A DNA stretch of 64,000 nt, taken from positions 385,235 through 449,234 of the forward strand of contig CAJMMO010000001.1 in the NCBI GenBank assembly GCA_905214545.1, read 5' to 3'. Below the pieces are notes generated by a model that did not search any database, was not told the DNA's origin, and was given only the letters and a program-made list of their open reading frames with translations. Source of the DNA: an uncultured bacterium. GTDB lineage: Bacteria > Bacillota > Bacilli > Lactobacillales > Lactobacillaceae. Numbering within the stretch: position 1 is the stretch's first letter; each line of letters opens with the position of its first letter. This document shows, in pieces, positions 41,806 through 49,235 of this stretch. Both the position numbers and the translations under genes were made by a program.

Positions 41806-42966
41806 CTAATCTTCTCCTAAATGGTTAACCTGGGCAAAGTGGCGGTAGATCTTGTCAAAGACCTTGATAAACTCGTCGGCTTCCGCCAGCGTGTTGCGGT
41901 CGTCAAAGCTGAGCCGGATCGCGCTGGTCGCCAAGTCGTCTGCCACGTGCATGGCGTGCAGGGTGCCGCTTTCTTCACCGCTGCGCGAAGAGCAGGCCGA
42001 AGTCGTCGACACGAAGATGTCGTGGGCTTCCAAGGTGTGGACAAGGGTTTCGCCCCGAATGCCTTCCAGGCTGAAGCACAAAATGTGCGGCGTAAAGTCT
42101 GGGCTGACCGGTGAAAAGATCGTGATCCCCGGCTTGCCGGTCAGGTAGGCGACGATCTTTTGCTTGATGGCCGCTTGTTTGGCCGCCTTTTCTTTTTCGT
42201 CTGCTAAAAGCAGCCGCATGGCCTTGGCCATCGCCGCAATGGCCGGCAGGTTCTCGGTCCCAGACCGCATCCCCTTCTCCTGGCCGCCGCCGTCGTGCAG
42301 CGGGGCCAGCGTGCGGCCGGTCTTTTTATAGAGCAGGCCGATGCCGCGCGGGGCGTGGAACTTGTGGGCTGAAAAGCTCATCAAGTCGACGCGCGGGCAC
42401 CAGACCTTGTCCCAGAGGTCCTTGCCCAGCGCCTGGACGTTGTCGACGTGGAAGTGGACCGTCGGGTAGTTGCTCAAGATGTCGCCGATTTCCGGGATGG
42501 GCTGGATCGCGCCGATCTCGTTGTTGACGCCCATGATGGACACCAAGATGGTGTCGGAATCCAAGGCGTTCTTCAGGTCGGCCGGGTTCACCCGCCCTCT
42601 TTTGTCGGCAGGCAGCACGGTCACGCGGTAGCCGAGCTTAGTCAGCGCCTGGCAGGCGTTGGCCACGGCGGCGTGTTCGACACTGCTGGTGATGATGTGG
42701 CGGCCGAATTCGCGCTTGGCAAAGGCAGTGCCCTTGATGGCCCAGTTGTCAGACTCGGTCCCGCCGGAGGTAAAAAAGATCTCCTCTGGCTTAAAGCCCA
42801 GCAGGCTGGCCGCTTGGCGCCGGGAAGCCTCCAGGAGCTGGTGGGCGCGGTCCCCCATCCGGTGCAGGCTGGACGGGTTGCCCCAGATCTCCGTGGCCAC
42901 TTTGTCGTAAGTCGCCAGGACCGGCGCACTGATCTGCGTCGTCGCGCTATTATCGAAATAAATCAT
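41806..42966 (-). CDS. Cysteine desulfurase paired with thiI (NifZ-like)
   Basis: Second PLP-dependent desulfurase of the window. It has IYFDNSATTQ, SGGTESDNWAIKG, the PLP lysine in SAHKFHAPRGIGLLY and the catalytic Cys in TSACSSRSGE. ATG 42966 follows TAGGAG; GTG 42975 is inside that reading. 386 aa. Directly followed by thiI, it most likely feeds s4U8 synthesis, while the desulfurase at 12660 feeds mnmA. Confidence 0.94.
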   Translation of the reverse strand: MIYFDNSATTQISAPVLATYDKVATEIWGNPSSLHRMGDRAHQLLEASRRQAASLLGFKPEEIFFTSGGTESDNWAIKGTAFAKREFGRHIITSSVEHAAVANACQALTKLGYRVTVLPADKRGRVNPADLKNALDSDTILVSIMGVNNEIGAIQPIPEIGDILSNYPTVHFHVDNVQALGKDLWDKVWCPRVDLMSFSAHKFHAPRGIGLLYKKTGRTLAPLHDGGGQEKGMRSGTENLPAIAAMAKAMRLLLADEKEKAAKQAAIKQKIVAYLTGKPGITIFSPVSPDFTPHILCFSLEGIRGETLVHTLEAHDIFVSTTSACSSRSGEESGTLHAMHVADDLATSAIRLSFDDRNTLAEADEFIKVFDKIYRHFAQVNHLGED

Positions 42967-42981
42967 GCTTTTCACTCCTAT

Positions 42982-43011
42982 AAAAAACGGCCACTATCAT
43001 CAGTGACCGTT
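42982..43011 (-). terminator. Terminator of ezrA
   Basis: AACGGTCACT and AGTGGCCGTT form a 10-bp stem (one G-U) around GATGAT, then T-run on the minus strand. Confidence 0.8.
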
Positions 43012-43043
43012 ATCAACGCAACAAGTTTAGCTTAATTCTGTTT

Positions 43044-44765
43044 TTAATTCAACGATTTGTCCTGCTCGGCGTAGTAGTTGCTCTCGATGCGGTTGTAAGA
43101 ACCGGGTTCGATGTGCTCCAGCGCCGTGGCGATGACGTCCAAAGCTTCGGAATAGTTGTAGTCTTCCTGGTAGAGCTTGACCGCCTTGGCCCGCGCCTTT
43201 TTGATTTCGCCGTAGTTCAGGTAGCGGTTTGAGTACTGCAGGGCCAGCTGGACCAAGTCCGCTGAGCTGATGATCGAGTCGGCTTCCTTGTGCAGGCGGT
43301 TGACGTCTTGCTGGATCTGGATCAGCTCTTGGGAGATTTCTTCCATATTAATTCTGACTTGGTCTAACTCTTCGGCAATCTTGCCGACCTCGTTGACGAC
43401 CAAGGTGTACATCTGGACAAAAGACTCAGGCTTGCCCGGCAGCTGCTTGCGCTGGACTCTGCGGTACAGCAGCGAGATGTCCTGCTTGAAGCTGTCGACT
43501 GACGAACGAGCAATCTTTTCGGCGTCAAACAAGCCGTCGACGTCTTGGCTGATCTTTTTCTGCCGGTCGGCAATCTGGGCCAGCTCTTGCGTCATGAGCA
43601 GCCAGCGGTCCTTGATCTCGGAGTAGACGCCCTCGCCTTCGGCCAGGTCTTGGACGTCTTTCGTGTATTCGTCGTTAAACTCGGCGACGCGCTGGGACAA
43701 GTCCAAAGCTTCCTTTAACTCGCCGTGCGTCAGCTCGTAGCTTTCGTCGATATGGTGCAGCTTGTCGATCAGCTGCTGGGACGAATGGGTCATGTCGCTC
43801 AAGACCCGGACCAGCCGGTCTTGGTTCTTAGTGACAAACGGCCGTGCCTTGTATTCGAGCGTCAGGATGTTGTACAGGCGGTCGATCTGGTCGGCGATCT
43901 CCTTGTTTTCCTTGCCGAAGTCTTCAGTGGCCAGCTTTTTCAAGTCCTCCTGGCTCTTGTCCACGGCCGAATACAGCTTGCGGATCTCGGCCAGCACGTT
44001 AACTTGCTTGATGCAGTACTTGTCGGCGACCATCTTCTTATAAACCGAAGACAGCTCTTCCAGCTGGGCGGGGAAAGTTTCTTGCAGCTGCTTCCAGCCG
44101 GTCTTGACCTGCTCCAACTGCTTGTTTAATTCGGCCTGCTTACTGGCAATGCGGGTCAAAACGCGCTTGGCTTCCACGTGGTCGCCCTGGTTGGTCAGGT
44201 TCTTCACGTTTTGGAAGTCGTTTTCCAGGCCGGTCAGGATGTCTTCAATCGCATTGAGCGCCACGCCGTACTCGAAGGAATTGGCGAGGATGTCTTTGCG
44301 GGTGGCCTGGTAGTTTTTCAGCAGGGATTCGTATTGGATGCGGTTGTCGCGGTTTGAATCAAGCAGCTGCTTGAACACCGCCTTGCTGTCGTGCAGACTC
44401 TCCTGGTCTGTTTCTACCTGGCTGGTCACTTTCTTGATCAGCTTGTTTGCTTGAAAAAGCTTGTATTTGTCATTGAGCTCCGCAGCCTGGGTCAGCTCTT
44501 TTTTCAGCTGCTCGTGCTCAGGACCTGCCAGCTTTTGGTAAGTGTCGCGCCACTTGGTGAAGGTATCCAGGCTTTCGCCGGCCAGCTCCATTTTTTCCAG
44601 GCGGCTGATTGAATCGGCGGCCGCGATATCAGCTAAGCTGTCAGCCTTTTTATCCAGATCGCCAATCAAGTGGATGTTGCGGCGGTTGAGCCCGACCACA
44701 ATCCCGATCAGCAGCACGATCAAAATTAAAACGCTAATAATAGCTACTGTAATTCCTGAAGACAT
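43044..44765 (-). CDS. ezrA: Septation-ring regulator EzrA
   Basis: Spectrin-like membrane protein that controls where FtsZ assembles. One N-terminal membrane helix (GITVAIISVLILIVLLIGIVVG) is followed by about 540 residues of antiparallel coiled coils rich in Gln, Glu and Lys. 573 aa is normal for the family. ATG 44765 follows AAAGGGG. Monocistronic: own -10 TATAAT and own terminator, divergent from rpsD. Confidence 0.95.
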   Translation of the reverse strand: MSSGITVAIISVLILIVLLIGIVVGLNRRNIHLIGDLDKKADSLADIAAADSISRLEKMELAGESLDTFTKWRDTYQKLAGPEHEQLKKELTQAAELNDKYKLFQANKLIKKVTSQVETDQESLHDSKAVFKQLLDSNRDNRIQYESLLKNYQATRKDILANSFEYGVALNAIEDILTGLENDFQNVKNLTNQGDHVEAKRVLTRIASKQAELNKQLEQVKTGWKQLQETFPAQLEELSSVYKKMVADKYCIKQVNVLAEIRKLYSAVDKSQEDLKKLATEDFGKENKEIADQIDRLYNILTLEYKARPFVTKNQDRLVRVLSDMTHSSQQLIDKLHHIDESYELTHGELKEALDLSQRVAEFNDEYTKDVQDLAEGEGVYSEIKDRWLLMTQELAQIADRQKKISQDVDGLFDAEKIARSSVDSFKQDISLLYRRVQRKQLPGKPESFVQMYTLVVNEVGKIAEELDQVRINMEEISQELIQIQQDVNRLHKEADSIISSADLVQLALQYSNRYLNYGEIKKARAKAVKLYQEDYNYSEALDVIATALEHIEPGSYNRIESNYYAEQDKSLN

Positions 44766-44792
44766 CTCGATCCCCTTTCCTTTACTAAAAAC

Positions 44793-44798
44793 ATTATA
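44793..44798 (-). promoter_or_regulatory. Extended -10 promoter of ezrA
   Basis: TGC-extended TATAAT on the minus strand, 28 bases before the ezrA ATG. Confidence 0.6.
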
Positions 44799-44841
44799 GC
44801 AGACCAGCCCCCGGCTAGCAGGGCAAACTCGGCGTCAAAGC

Positions 44842-44870
44842 TTGCTTTTGCCGGGCAAACAAAGTACAAT
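44842..44870 (+). promoter_or_regulatory. Sigma-A promoter of rpsD
   Basis: TTGCTT, exactly 17 nt, TACAAT. The start site would fall near 44877, leaving a leader of about 170 nt before rpsD. Confidence 0.75.
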
Positions 44871-44876
44871 GAATTT

Positions 44877-45049
44877 CGTGTAAAATATTTGCAGCAATAA
44901 GTGACAAAAACGTCAACATCTTAGGACGCAAAGTGAACGAGTAGCCAGTGCTGCACTGAGTGAAAGTGTCAACCCAAGATGCACGAATGTTGAGCTTATT
45001 TCTCATATTTTACTCCAAAAAATTACTATATTTTATGGAGGATTTTTTT
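44877..45049 (+). promoter_or_regulatory. Structured leader of rpsD, candidate S4 autoregulatory RNA
   Basis: A 170-nt untranslated leader with long-range pairing: AATAAG (44896-44901) with CTTATT (44995-45000), CAACAT (44914-44919) with ATGTTG (44987-44992), and a CAGTG/CACTG hairpin (44946-44958). CATCTT (44917-44922) can alternatively pair with AAGATG (44976-44981), so two exclusive folds exist. S4 is known to repress rpsD through such a leader in B. subtilis; here the role is inferred from position and fold. No T-run precedes the gene, so control would act on translation. Confidence 0.65.
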
Positions 45050-45661
45050 ATGTCAAGATATACTGGTCCATCATGGAAGCGCTCAAGACGTTTAGGCATT
45101 TCTCTTTCCGGTACTGGCAAGGAATTGTCACGCAGAAACTACGCCCCTGGCGATCACGGTCCTAACCACCGCGGCCGTCTTTCAGAATACGGCGAACAGC
45201 TGCACGAAAAGCAGAAGCTGCGTTGGATGTTCGACATGAACGAACGTCAATTCAGAAACCTCTTCCTGCGCGCCGGCAAGATTCGTGAAGGCCAACACGG
45301 TACCAACTTCTTAATCCTGTTGGAACGCCGTTTGGACAACATCGTTTACCGCTTAGGCTTTGCTACTACCCGTGCTCAAGCCAGACAACTGGTTAACCAC
45401 GGCCACGTCTTAGTTGACGGCAAGCGTGTTGACATTCCTTCTTACGAAGTTAAGGTTGGCCAAACTATTAGCTTGAAGGAAAAATCCAAGAGTTTGCAAC
45501 AAGTCAAGGATGCCCTTGATGCAGTTGTTTCTCGTCCGCCATTTGTATCATTTGATGACAACAAGCTGAGCGGCAGCTTAGTTCGTTTGCCAGAACGTGA
45601 CGAAATGGAACCTGAAATTAACGAAGCCCTTGTCGTTGAATTCTACAACAAGTTGCTGTAA
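45050..45661 (+). CDS. rpsD: Ribosomal protein S4
   Basis: Primary 16S-binding protein of the small subunit. MSRYTGPSWKRSRRLGIS, the family core FRAGKI-like (LRAGKIREGQHGTNFL), and the S4 RNA-binding domain RRLDNIVYRLGFATTRAQARQ. 203 aa; no N-terminal cysteine cluster, so the zinc-free form. ATG 45050 follows ATGGAGGA; an upstream in-frame reading from 44960 covers the leader and is not coding. Confidence 0.98.
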   Translation: MSRYTGPSWKRSRRLGISLSGTGKELSRRNYAPGDHGPNHRGRLSEYGEQLHEKQKLRWMFDMNERQFRNLFLRAGKIREGQHGTNFLILLERRLDNIVYRLGFATTRAQARQLVNHGHVLVDGKRVDIPSYEVKVGQTISLKEKSKSLQQVKDALDAVVSRPPFVSFDDNKLSGSLVRLPERDEMEPEINEALVVEFYNKLL

Positions 45662-45679
45662 TTCTTGGTTTTTTATCGC

Positions 45680-45712
45680 AGCCCCCTTCCCCTTTAGGAA
45701 GAGGGCTTTTAT
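45680..45712 (+). terminator. Terminator of rpsD
   Basis: AGCCCCCTTCC pairs with GGAAGAGGGCT (one mismatch), then T-run. Confidence 0.75.
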
Positions 45713-45727
45713 TGTAACGAGGAGAAA

Positions 45728-46192
45728 ATGACAGAAGATTTGAATACGAGGCTCCAGCAGGAAGCCCAAGGTATTACGCCCCAGACTAAGCCCGACGAAA
45801 GACGGCGCTATCTGGGCTCTTTACGCGAACGGGTCTACGTGCGCATGACTAACAAGGAATGCCGCGACCCTGAGTGCCAAAAGGCGTTTTTACAGCACGT
45901 GAAGGACTACCGCCCTTACACCGTCCTGATCAACGCCAACATGCCGCAAACCAGCTTTGTCGACGACGTCATCGCGTCTTGTGCCGGCCAAAAGGTCAAC
46001 TTCACCTATGTCAGTGACCAGACGGCCAAAAAAGACGACGACGCCACCGGCCTGCTGGTTGTGTCCGCCCAGGCCATCAACCGCACGCGCATTGAGATCT
46101 TGCAGGTCTATGCACCGGAGATGCGTAAGGAAGAACTGGCCCAGCCGAAGAAGAAGGGCCTGTTTGCTCGAATCTTTTCACGCAAAAACTAA
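45728..46192 (+). CDS. DUF1694/YueI-like protein
   Basis: A 154-aa soluble protein with MTEDLNTRLQQEAQGITPQTKPDERRRYLGSLRERV at the N terminus, LINANMPQTSFVDDVIASC in the middle and a basic end (KKKGLFARIFSRKN). It matches the DUF1694 (YueI) family of Firmicutes; function unknown. GAGGAG precedes the ATG. It lies between the rpsD terminator and the 6S-like RNA. Confidence 0.87.
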   Translation: MTEDLNTRLQQEAQGITPQTKPDERRRYLGSLRERVYVRMTNKECRDPECQKAFLQHVKDYRPYTVLINANMPQTSFVDDVIASCAGQKVNFTYVSDQTAKKDDDATGLLVVSAQAINRTRIEILQVYAPEMRKEELAQPKKKGLFARIFSRKN

Positions 46193-46218
46193 TTCAGCTG
46201 TAAGCGTTATCATTTTAA

Positions 46219-46246
46219 TTGACAATCGACTATGGTTTGCTAAAAT
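46219..46246 (+). promoter_or_regulatory. Strong promoter of the 6S-like RNA
   Basis: Perfect -35 TTGACA, 16-nt spacer, TGC-extended TAAAAT. No ribosome site or start follows, as expected for a small RNA. Confidence 0.8.
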
Positions 46247-46252
46247 ATAGTT

Positions 46253-46476
46253 GATTCGAGTTGATCGCAAGCAATATGTAATGTTGACCGATCAAACCAT
46301 ACGACGTTAGGGTCTGTAAATAACTACTGAATCGGAAGACTGGTCGCGCCAGGATCCATATTCACTGCGCTATGGGCCCATTATTTGAACACTGCGGGTT
46401 CAACAACGTCATGATGCATATCAACTCGAATTTCTTTAGCAAATTAAGGAGCGGTCTCCTTCCCGGAGGCCGCTTT
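46253..46476 (+). ncRNA. ssrS: 6S RNA-like transcript
   Basis: Between a strong promoter and a strong terminator lies a non-coding stretch that folds as a long rod. ATTCGAGTTGAT at the 5' end pairs perfectly with ATCAACTCGAAT (about 46425-46436). Further in, GCAATATG pairs with CATGATGC (one mismatch) and TGTTGACC with GGTTCAACA. An open central bubble follows, then GGGTCTGTA pairs with TATGGGCCC and an apical CTGG/CCAG hairpin. Terminal stem, central bubble and apical stem are the 6S plan, which mimics an open promoter and binds sigma-A RNA polymerase. The mature 3' end may be near 46440 rather than at the terminator. Confidence 0.75.
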
Positions 46477-46480
46477 TTTT
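46450..46480 (+). terminator. Terminator of the 6S-like RNA
   Basis: AGCGGTCTCC, loop TTCCC, GGAGGCCGCT, then seven T's. Confidence 0.88.
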
Positions 46481-46501
46481 ATGGAAATTTTGGGGAATAT
46501 T

Positions 46502-46765
46502 ATGGTCATAAATATCTTTATGGCAGTCTTTATCTGCCTGCTGCTCGTCACTGCCGCCTACCTTTGGCTCCACCGCAAGACCCTGTCTCTGGGCACCGGC
46601 GGCAACCACGAAGGACTGCTGAAAAAAACAGCGCTTGCCCTGCTGGTCGTCTCCTTAATCGGAATTTGCATTCTGATTTGGGGCGACAAGCTGTTAAACG
46701 TCGTCACTTTGGTCTTAGCCTGCTTTGTCATCATGAATCTGGGTTTGCGACTTGGGCGTAAATGA
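46502..46765 (+). CDS. Small two-span membrane protein, 87 aa
   Basis: ATG 46502 lies six bases after GGGGA and encodes two hydrophobic helices (IFMAVFICLLLVTAAYLWL and ALLVVSLIGICILIW, the latter running into LLNVVTLVLACFVIMNLGL, so possibly three). The loop GTGGNHEGLLKK is polar and the tail RLGRK basic. I do not recognise the family; some resemblance to short Firmicutes membrane DUFs is not decisive. It follows the 6S terminator with no clear promoter. Confidence 0.75.
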   Translation: MVINIFMAVFICLLLVTAAYLWLHRKTLSLGTGGNHEGLLKKTALALLVVSLIGICILIWGDKLLNVVTLVLACFVIMNLGLRLGRK

Positions 46766-46789
46766 TTCGGCCAGCTCGCCTTTTTTTGT

Positions 46790-46795
46790 TAAAAT
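46790..46795 (+). promoter_or_regulatory. Probable -10 of the universal stress gene
   Basis: TAAAAT 33 bases before the ATG, after a short GGC/GCC hairpin with T-run that could end the preceding gene. The -35 is poor. Confidence 0.4.
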
Positions 46796-46827
46796 AAAGG
46801 TGTAAGAAAAACAGAGAGGTGGCAAAC

Positions 46828-47292
46828 ATGTTTTCAAATTACAAGCACATCCAGGTATCCGTCGATGGCTCAAAAGAGGCGGATATGGCCTTCAGCAAGG
46901 CCGTCTCGGTAGCGGTTAGAAACCACGCCAGCCTGGAGGTCCTCCACGTCATCGACACCCGGGCTTTCCAAAACGTTTCCAGCTTTGACTCTGAGATGGT
47001 CGAACAAGTTTCTTCCGACGCTCAGACCAAGATGGAGCGCTACGCAGACCGCGCCAAGGCTGCAGGCGTAGAGAACGTGCACTACTCTATCGAGTTCGGC
47101 TCTCCAAAAGCCATCATCGGCCACGACTACCCGGAAAAGCACCACGTCGACTTGATCGTGATCGGCGCCACCGGGCTTAACGCCGTTGAAAGAATGCTGA
47201 TCGGCAGCGTTACCGAATACGTAACCAGAACCGCCAACTGCGACGTTTTGGTCATCAGAACGCCGCTGCAGAGCCAACAAAAAAAGGACTAG
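46828..47292 (+). CDS. Universal stress protein (UspA family)
   Basis: A 154-aa single Usp domain: YKHIQVSVDGSKEADMAF, LHVIDTRAF, and the ATP-binding signature GATGLNAVERMLIGSVT (G-2x-G-9x-G-S/T). It probably binds ATP and is linked to stress or growth arrest; no specific target can be named. ATG 46828 follows GAGAGGTGG; GTG 46819 overlaps that site. Monocistronic. Confidence 0.93.
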   Translation: MFSNYKHIQVSVDGSKEADMAFSKAVSVAVRNHASLEVLHVIDTRAFQNVSSFDSEMVEQVSSDAQTKMERYADRAKAAGVENVHYSIEFGSPKAIIGHDYPEKHHVDLIVIGATGLNAVERMLIGSVTEYVTRTANCDVLVIRTPLQSQQKKD

Positions 47293-47308
47293 TCTGTTTT
47301 TGCCAAAA

Positions 47309-47344
47309 TAAAAAAGGGTTCTCAGATGAGAATCCTTTTTTTAT
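47309..47344. terminator. Bidirectional terminator uspA/rodA
   Basis: AAGGGTTCTCA and TGAGAATCCTT pair (one G-U), with A- and T-runs on the two sides. Confidence 0.85.
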
Positions 47345-47348
47345 TTGC

Positions 47349-48539
47349 TTAAAAGTCGCCGGCCGTCGAGAAGATGTAGTCCTTGTGGTGGAACTTCATC
47401 GACAAGATCAGGCCGATGCCGATCATGTTCCCGATCAGGGCTGACCCGCCCTGGGAGACAAACGGCAATGGAATACCGGTCAGCGGCAGCAGGTCGATGC
47501 CCATGCCGATGTTTTCAAAGACGTGGAACAAGATCATCATGATAATCCCGGTTGAGATGTAGGAATAGAAGTTGTTCTTGGTCTCCATCGTGATTTGGAC
47601 CATCTGGCCGATCAGGTAGGCGTAGATGCCGATCAGCACGCAGCTGCCGACAAAGCCGAAGGACTCGGCGATGACGGAGAAGACCATGTCGGACGTTCTA
47701 ACAGGAACGTAGACCGACACGTGGCCAAAGCCGCGGCCGAACAAACCGCCGCTGCCGACGGCCTTCATGCTCTGCCAGAGCTGGTAGGCGCCGCGCGAGG
47801 TGTCGCTGGACGGATCCAGCCAGGCGTTGATTCTTTCGAACTGGTAGGCCCGGAAGAAGACGCCTAAGATGTTCTGCCCCCAAGACGTCGTGACCAGCAG
47901 GATCGCGACGGCCCCGAGCAGGATGACCGCCCCGTAGAGCGGGATGATGATCTTCCAGCTGATGCCGGACACCAAGACCATCCCGGCAACGATCGCGATG
48001 AAAACCAGCATGGTCCCGAAGTCGTTTTGCAATTTTAACAAAACCAGCATCGGCAGCAGCCATAAAATGACTTTGCCCAGCAAGAGCCAGTCGGTGCGGA
48101 TGGTATGGCCATAGCGCCTATTATGGTCGTAGATCACGCGCGCCAGCATCAAGATAAAGGCCGGCTTCATGATCTCCGAAGGCTGCAGACTGAACGGGCC
48201 GAACTTAAACCAGGACTTGGCCCCCGTGCTGTCGAACATGCTGCGGCTGTAGAGGAACAGGACCGCGATCAACAGCAGGGTCCCCAGCGCAAACACATAA
48301 GGCGCTATTTTATACAGCTGCTCAGAGTCAAACTGCATGACCAGGATGACAATCCCGGCCGAGATCAGGTACCAGATTGCCTGCGTCGCGACCAGCTTGA
48401 CCGGCGAACCCATGTTGGCGTCGTTTTTTGCGGCAAACCAGATTCCGTAAAAACTGATTAGCGACAACAACAAAACAGAGCCGACGACGCCCCAGGCGAT
48501 CCGGTCGACCCAATTTTCTTTATTCTCTATTTGTGGCAA
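47349..48539 (-). CDS. rodA: RodA-type SEDS peptidoglycan polymerase
   Basis: Elongation glycosyltransferase with about ten membrane helices. Conserved SEDS motifs: FSLQPSEIMKPAFIL, LQNDFGTMLVF, SGGLFGRGFG and LTGIPLPFVSQGGSA. 396 aa. The start is TTG 48539, six bases after AAGGGGA. It is the last gene of a same-strand run from DUF1146-mbl through yidD, which ties it to side-wall growth, in contrast to the SEDS gene at the left edge. Confidence 0.95.
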   Translation of the reverse strand: MPQIENKENWVDRIAWGVVGSVLLLSLISFYGIWFAAKNDANMGSPVKLVATQAIWYLISAGIVILVMQFDSEQLYKIAPYVFALGTLLLIAVLFLYSRSMFDSTGAKSWFKFGPFSLQPSEIMKPAFILMLARVIYDHNRRYGHTIRTDWLLLGKVILWLLPMLVLLKLQNDFGTMLVFIAIVAGMVLVSGISWKIIIPLYGAVILLGAVAILLVTTSWGQNILGVFFRAYQFERINAWLDPSSDTSRGAYQLWQSMKAVGSGGLFGRGFGHVSVYVPVRTSDMVFSVIAESFGFVGSCVLIGIYAYLIGQMVQITMETKNNFYSYISTGIIMMILFHVFENIGMGIDLLPLTGIPLPFVSQGGSALIGNMIGIGLILSMKFHHKDYIFSTAGDF

Positions 48540-48558
48540 GTGAAAGTCCCCTTACGGA

Positions 48559-48786
48559 TTATTTCTCGTGCAGTGCGTAATAAGAGAGCAAGTCGTTGAT
48601 TGCTGCTTCTAAGCTTTTGGCATACAAAACATTGTTGCTCTTGGCGCTGGTTGCCTGGAAACGGCCCTGGCTCTGCTCGATCAGGCCAATCCGTTCCTTG
48701 CCGGGAATGACGACTTCCCAGGTCGGCTTGGACAAGCCTTCGCGTTCGTTAACTTCAACTTCAATATTTTCTAGGTTTTTAGACAT
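48559..48786 (-). CDS. DUF2969 family protein
   Basis: A 75-aa soluble protein, MSKNLENIEVEVNEREGLSK and LIEQSQGRFQATSAK, matching the DUF2969 family of lactobacilli, always near rodA. Predicted small beta/alpha fold, no catalytic residues recognised. Its ribosome site TAGGAG overlaps the yidD stop. Function unknown; the context suggests an elongasome accessory. Confidence 0.85.
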   Translation of the reverse strand: MSKNLENIEVEVNEREGLSKPTWEVVIPGKERIGLIEQSQGRFQATSAKSNNVLYAKSLEAAINDLLSYYALHEK

Positions 48787-48795
48787 GCGAAACTC

Positions 48796-49056
48796 CTATG
48801 AACCGGTCTCTCTTTTTTCGTGATTGCGCAACAGAGTAAAGTGATCGGGAACGTAATCGATCCCGCCCCTGTTAAAAGGGTTGCAGCGTAAAATCCGGGC
48901 CAGCCCCATCAAAAGGCCCAACAGCGGGCCAAACTTTTGTAGCGCGGTTACCATATATGCCGAGCAAGTCGGGTAAAAGCGGCAGCTTGGGGGCAAGAGC
49001 GGCGAAATAAAGCGCTGGTAGCCGTGGACCAATGCAATTAGTAATTTCCTGATCAA
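48796..49056 (-). CDS. yidD: YidD membrane-insertion efficiency factor
   Basis: Small peripheral protein that aids YidC-dependent insertion. The 86 aa contain the family hallmark LLPPSCRFYPTCSAYMVTAL and RILRCNPFNRGGIDYVP with three conserved Cys. Its start is TTG 49056, overlapping the epuA stop as TTGA, so it is translated by coupling. Such an unlinked position (away from yidC) is usual in lactobacilli. Confidence 0.95.
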   Translation of the reverse strand: MIRKLLIALVHGYQRFISPLLPPSCRFYPTCSAYMVTALQKFGPLLGLLMGLARILRCNPFNRGGIDYVPDHFTLLRNHEKRETGS

Positions 49057-49232
49057 CTTAAAAACTGGAACAGGTGCACCCAGCTGGTTGGGAAAAAGAT
49101 GGCGAAGGGATTGCCGCTGGCAAAGCCGCAGCCGATGAAGGCCCCGATCACGATCGTCAAGATCAACCAGCCGATAATGCGGAAAATCTTCCGGACATAG
49201 CCGGCAACGATTGAGCTATCAAAATGCTTCAT
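49053..49232 (-). CDS. epuA: EpuA-type small membrane protein (PF11772)
   Basis: A 59-aa protein: a basic head (MKHFDSSIVAGYVRKIFR), one helix (IIGWLILTIVIGAFIGCGF) and the family tail GNPFAIFFPTSWVHLFQFL. It matches EpuA, misleadingly named in databases as an RNA polymerase beta subunit. ATG 49232 is three bases after the mbl stop and its stop overlaps the yidD start. Function unknown; the neighbours suggest an envelope role. Confidence 0.85.
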   Translation of the reverse strand: MKHFDSSIVAGYVRKIFRIIGWLILTIVIGAFIGCGFASGNPFAIFFPTSWVHLFQFLS

Positions 49233-49235
49233 ATA

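Noticed and set aside
42448..43035. 195-aa open frame antisense to the second cysteine desulfurase
   Set aside because: Shadow frame; it would run through the ezrA terminator region.
44960..45049. N-terminal extension of S4 by 30 residues
   Set aside because: It covers the structured leader; the real ATG has an ideal ribosome site and matches S4 starts.
46372..46761. 129-aa frame overlapping the 6S-like RNA and its terminator
   Set aside because: It runs through the RNA stem and terminator and is out of frame with the small membrane gene.
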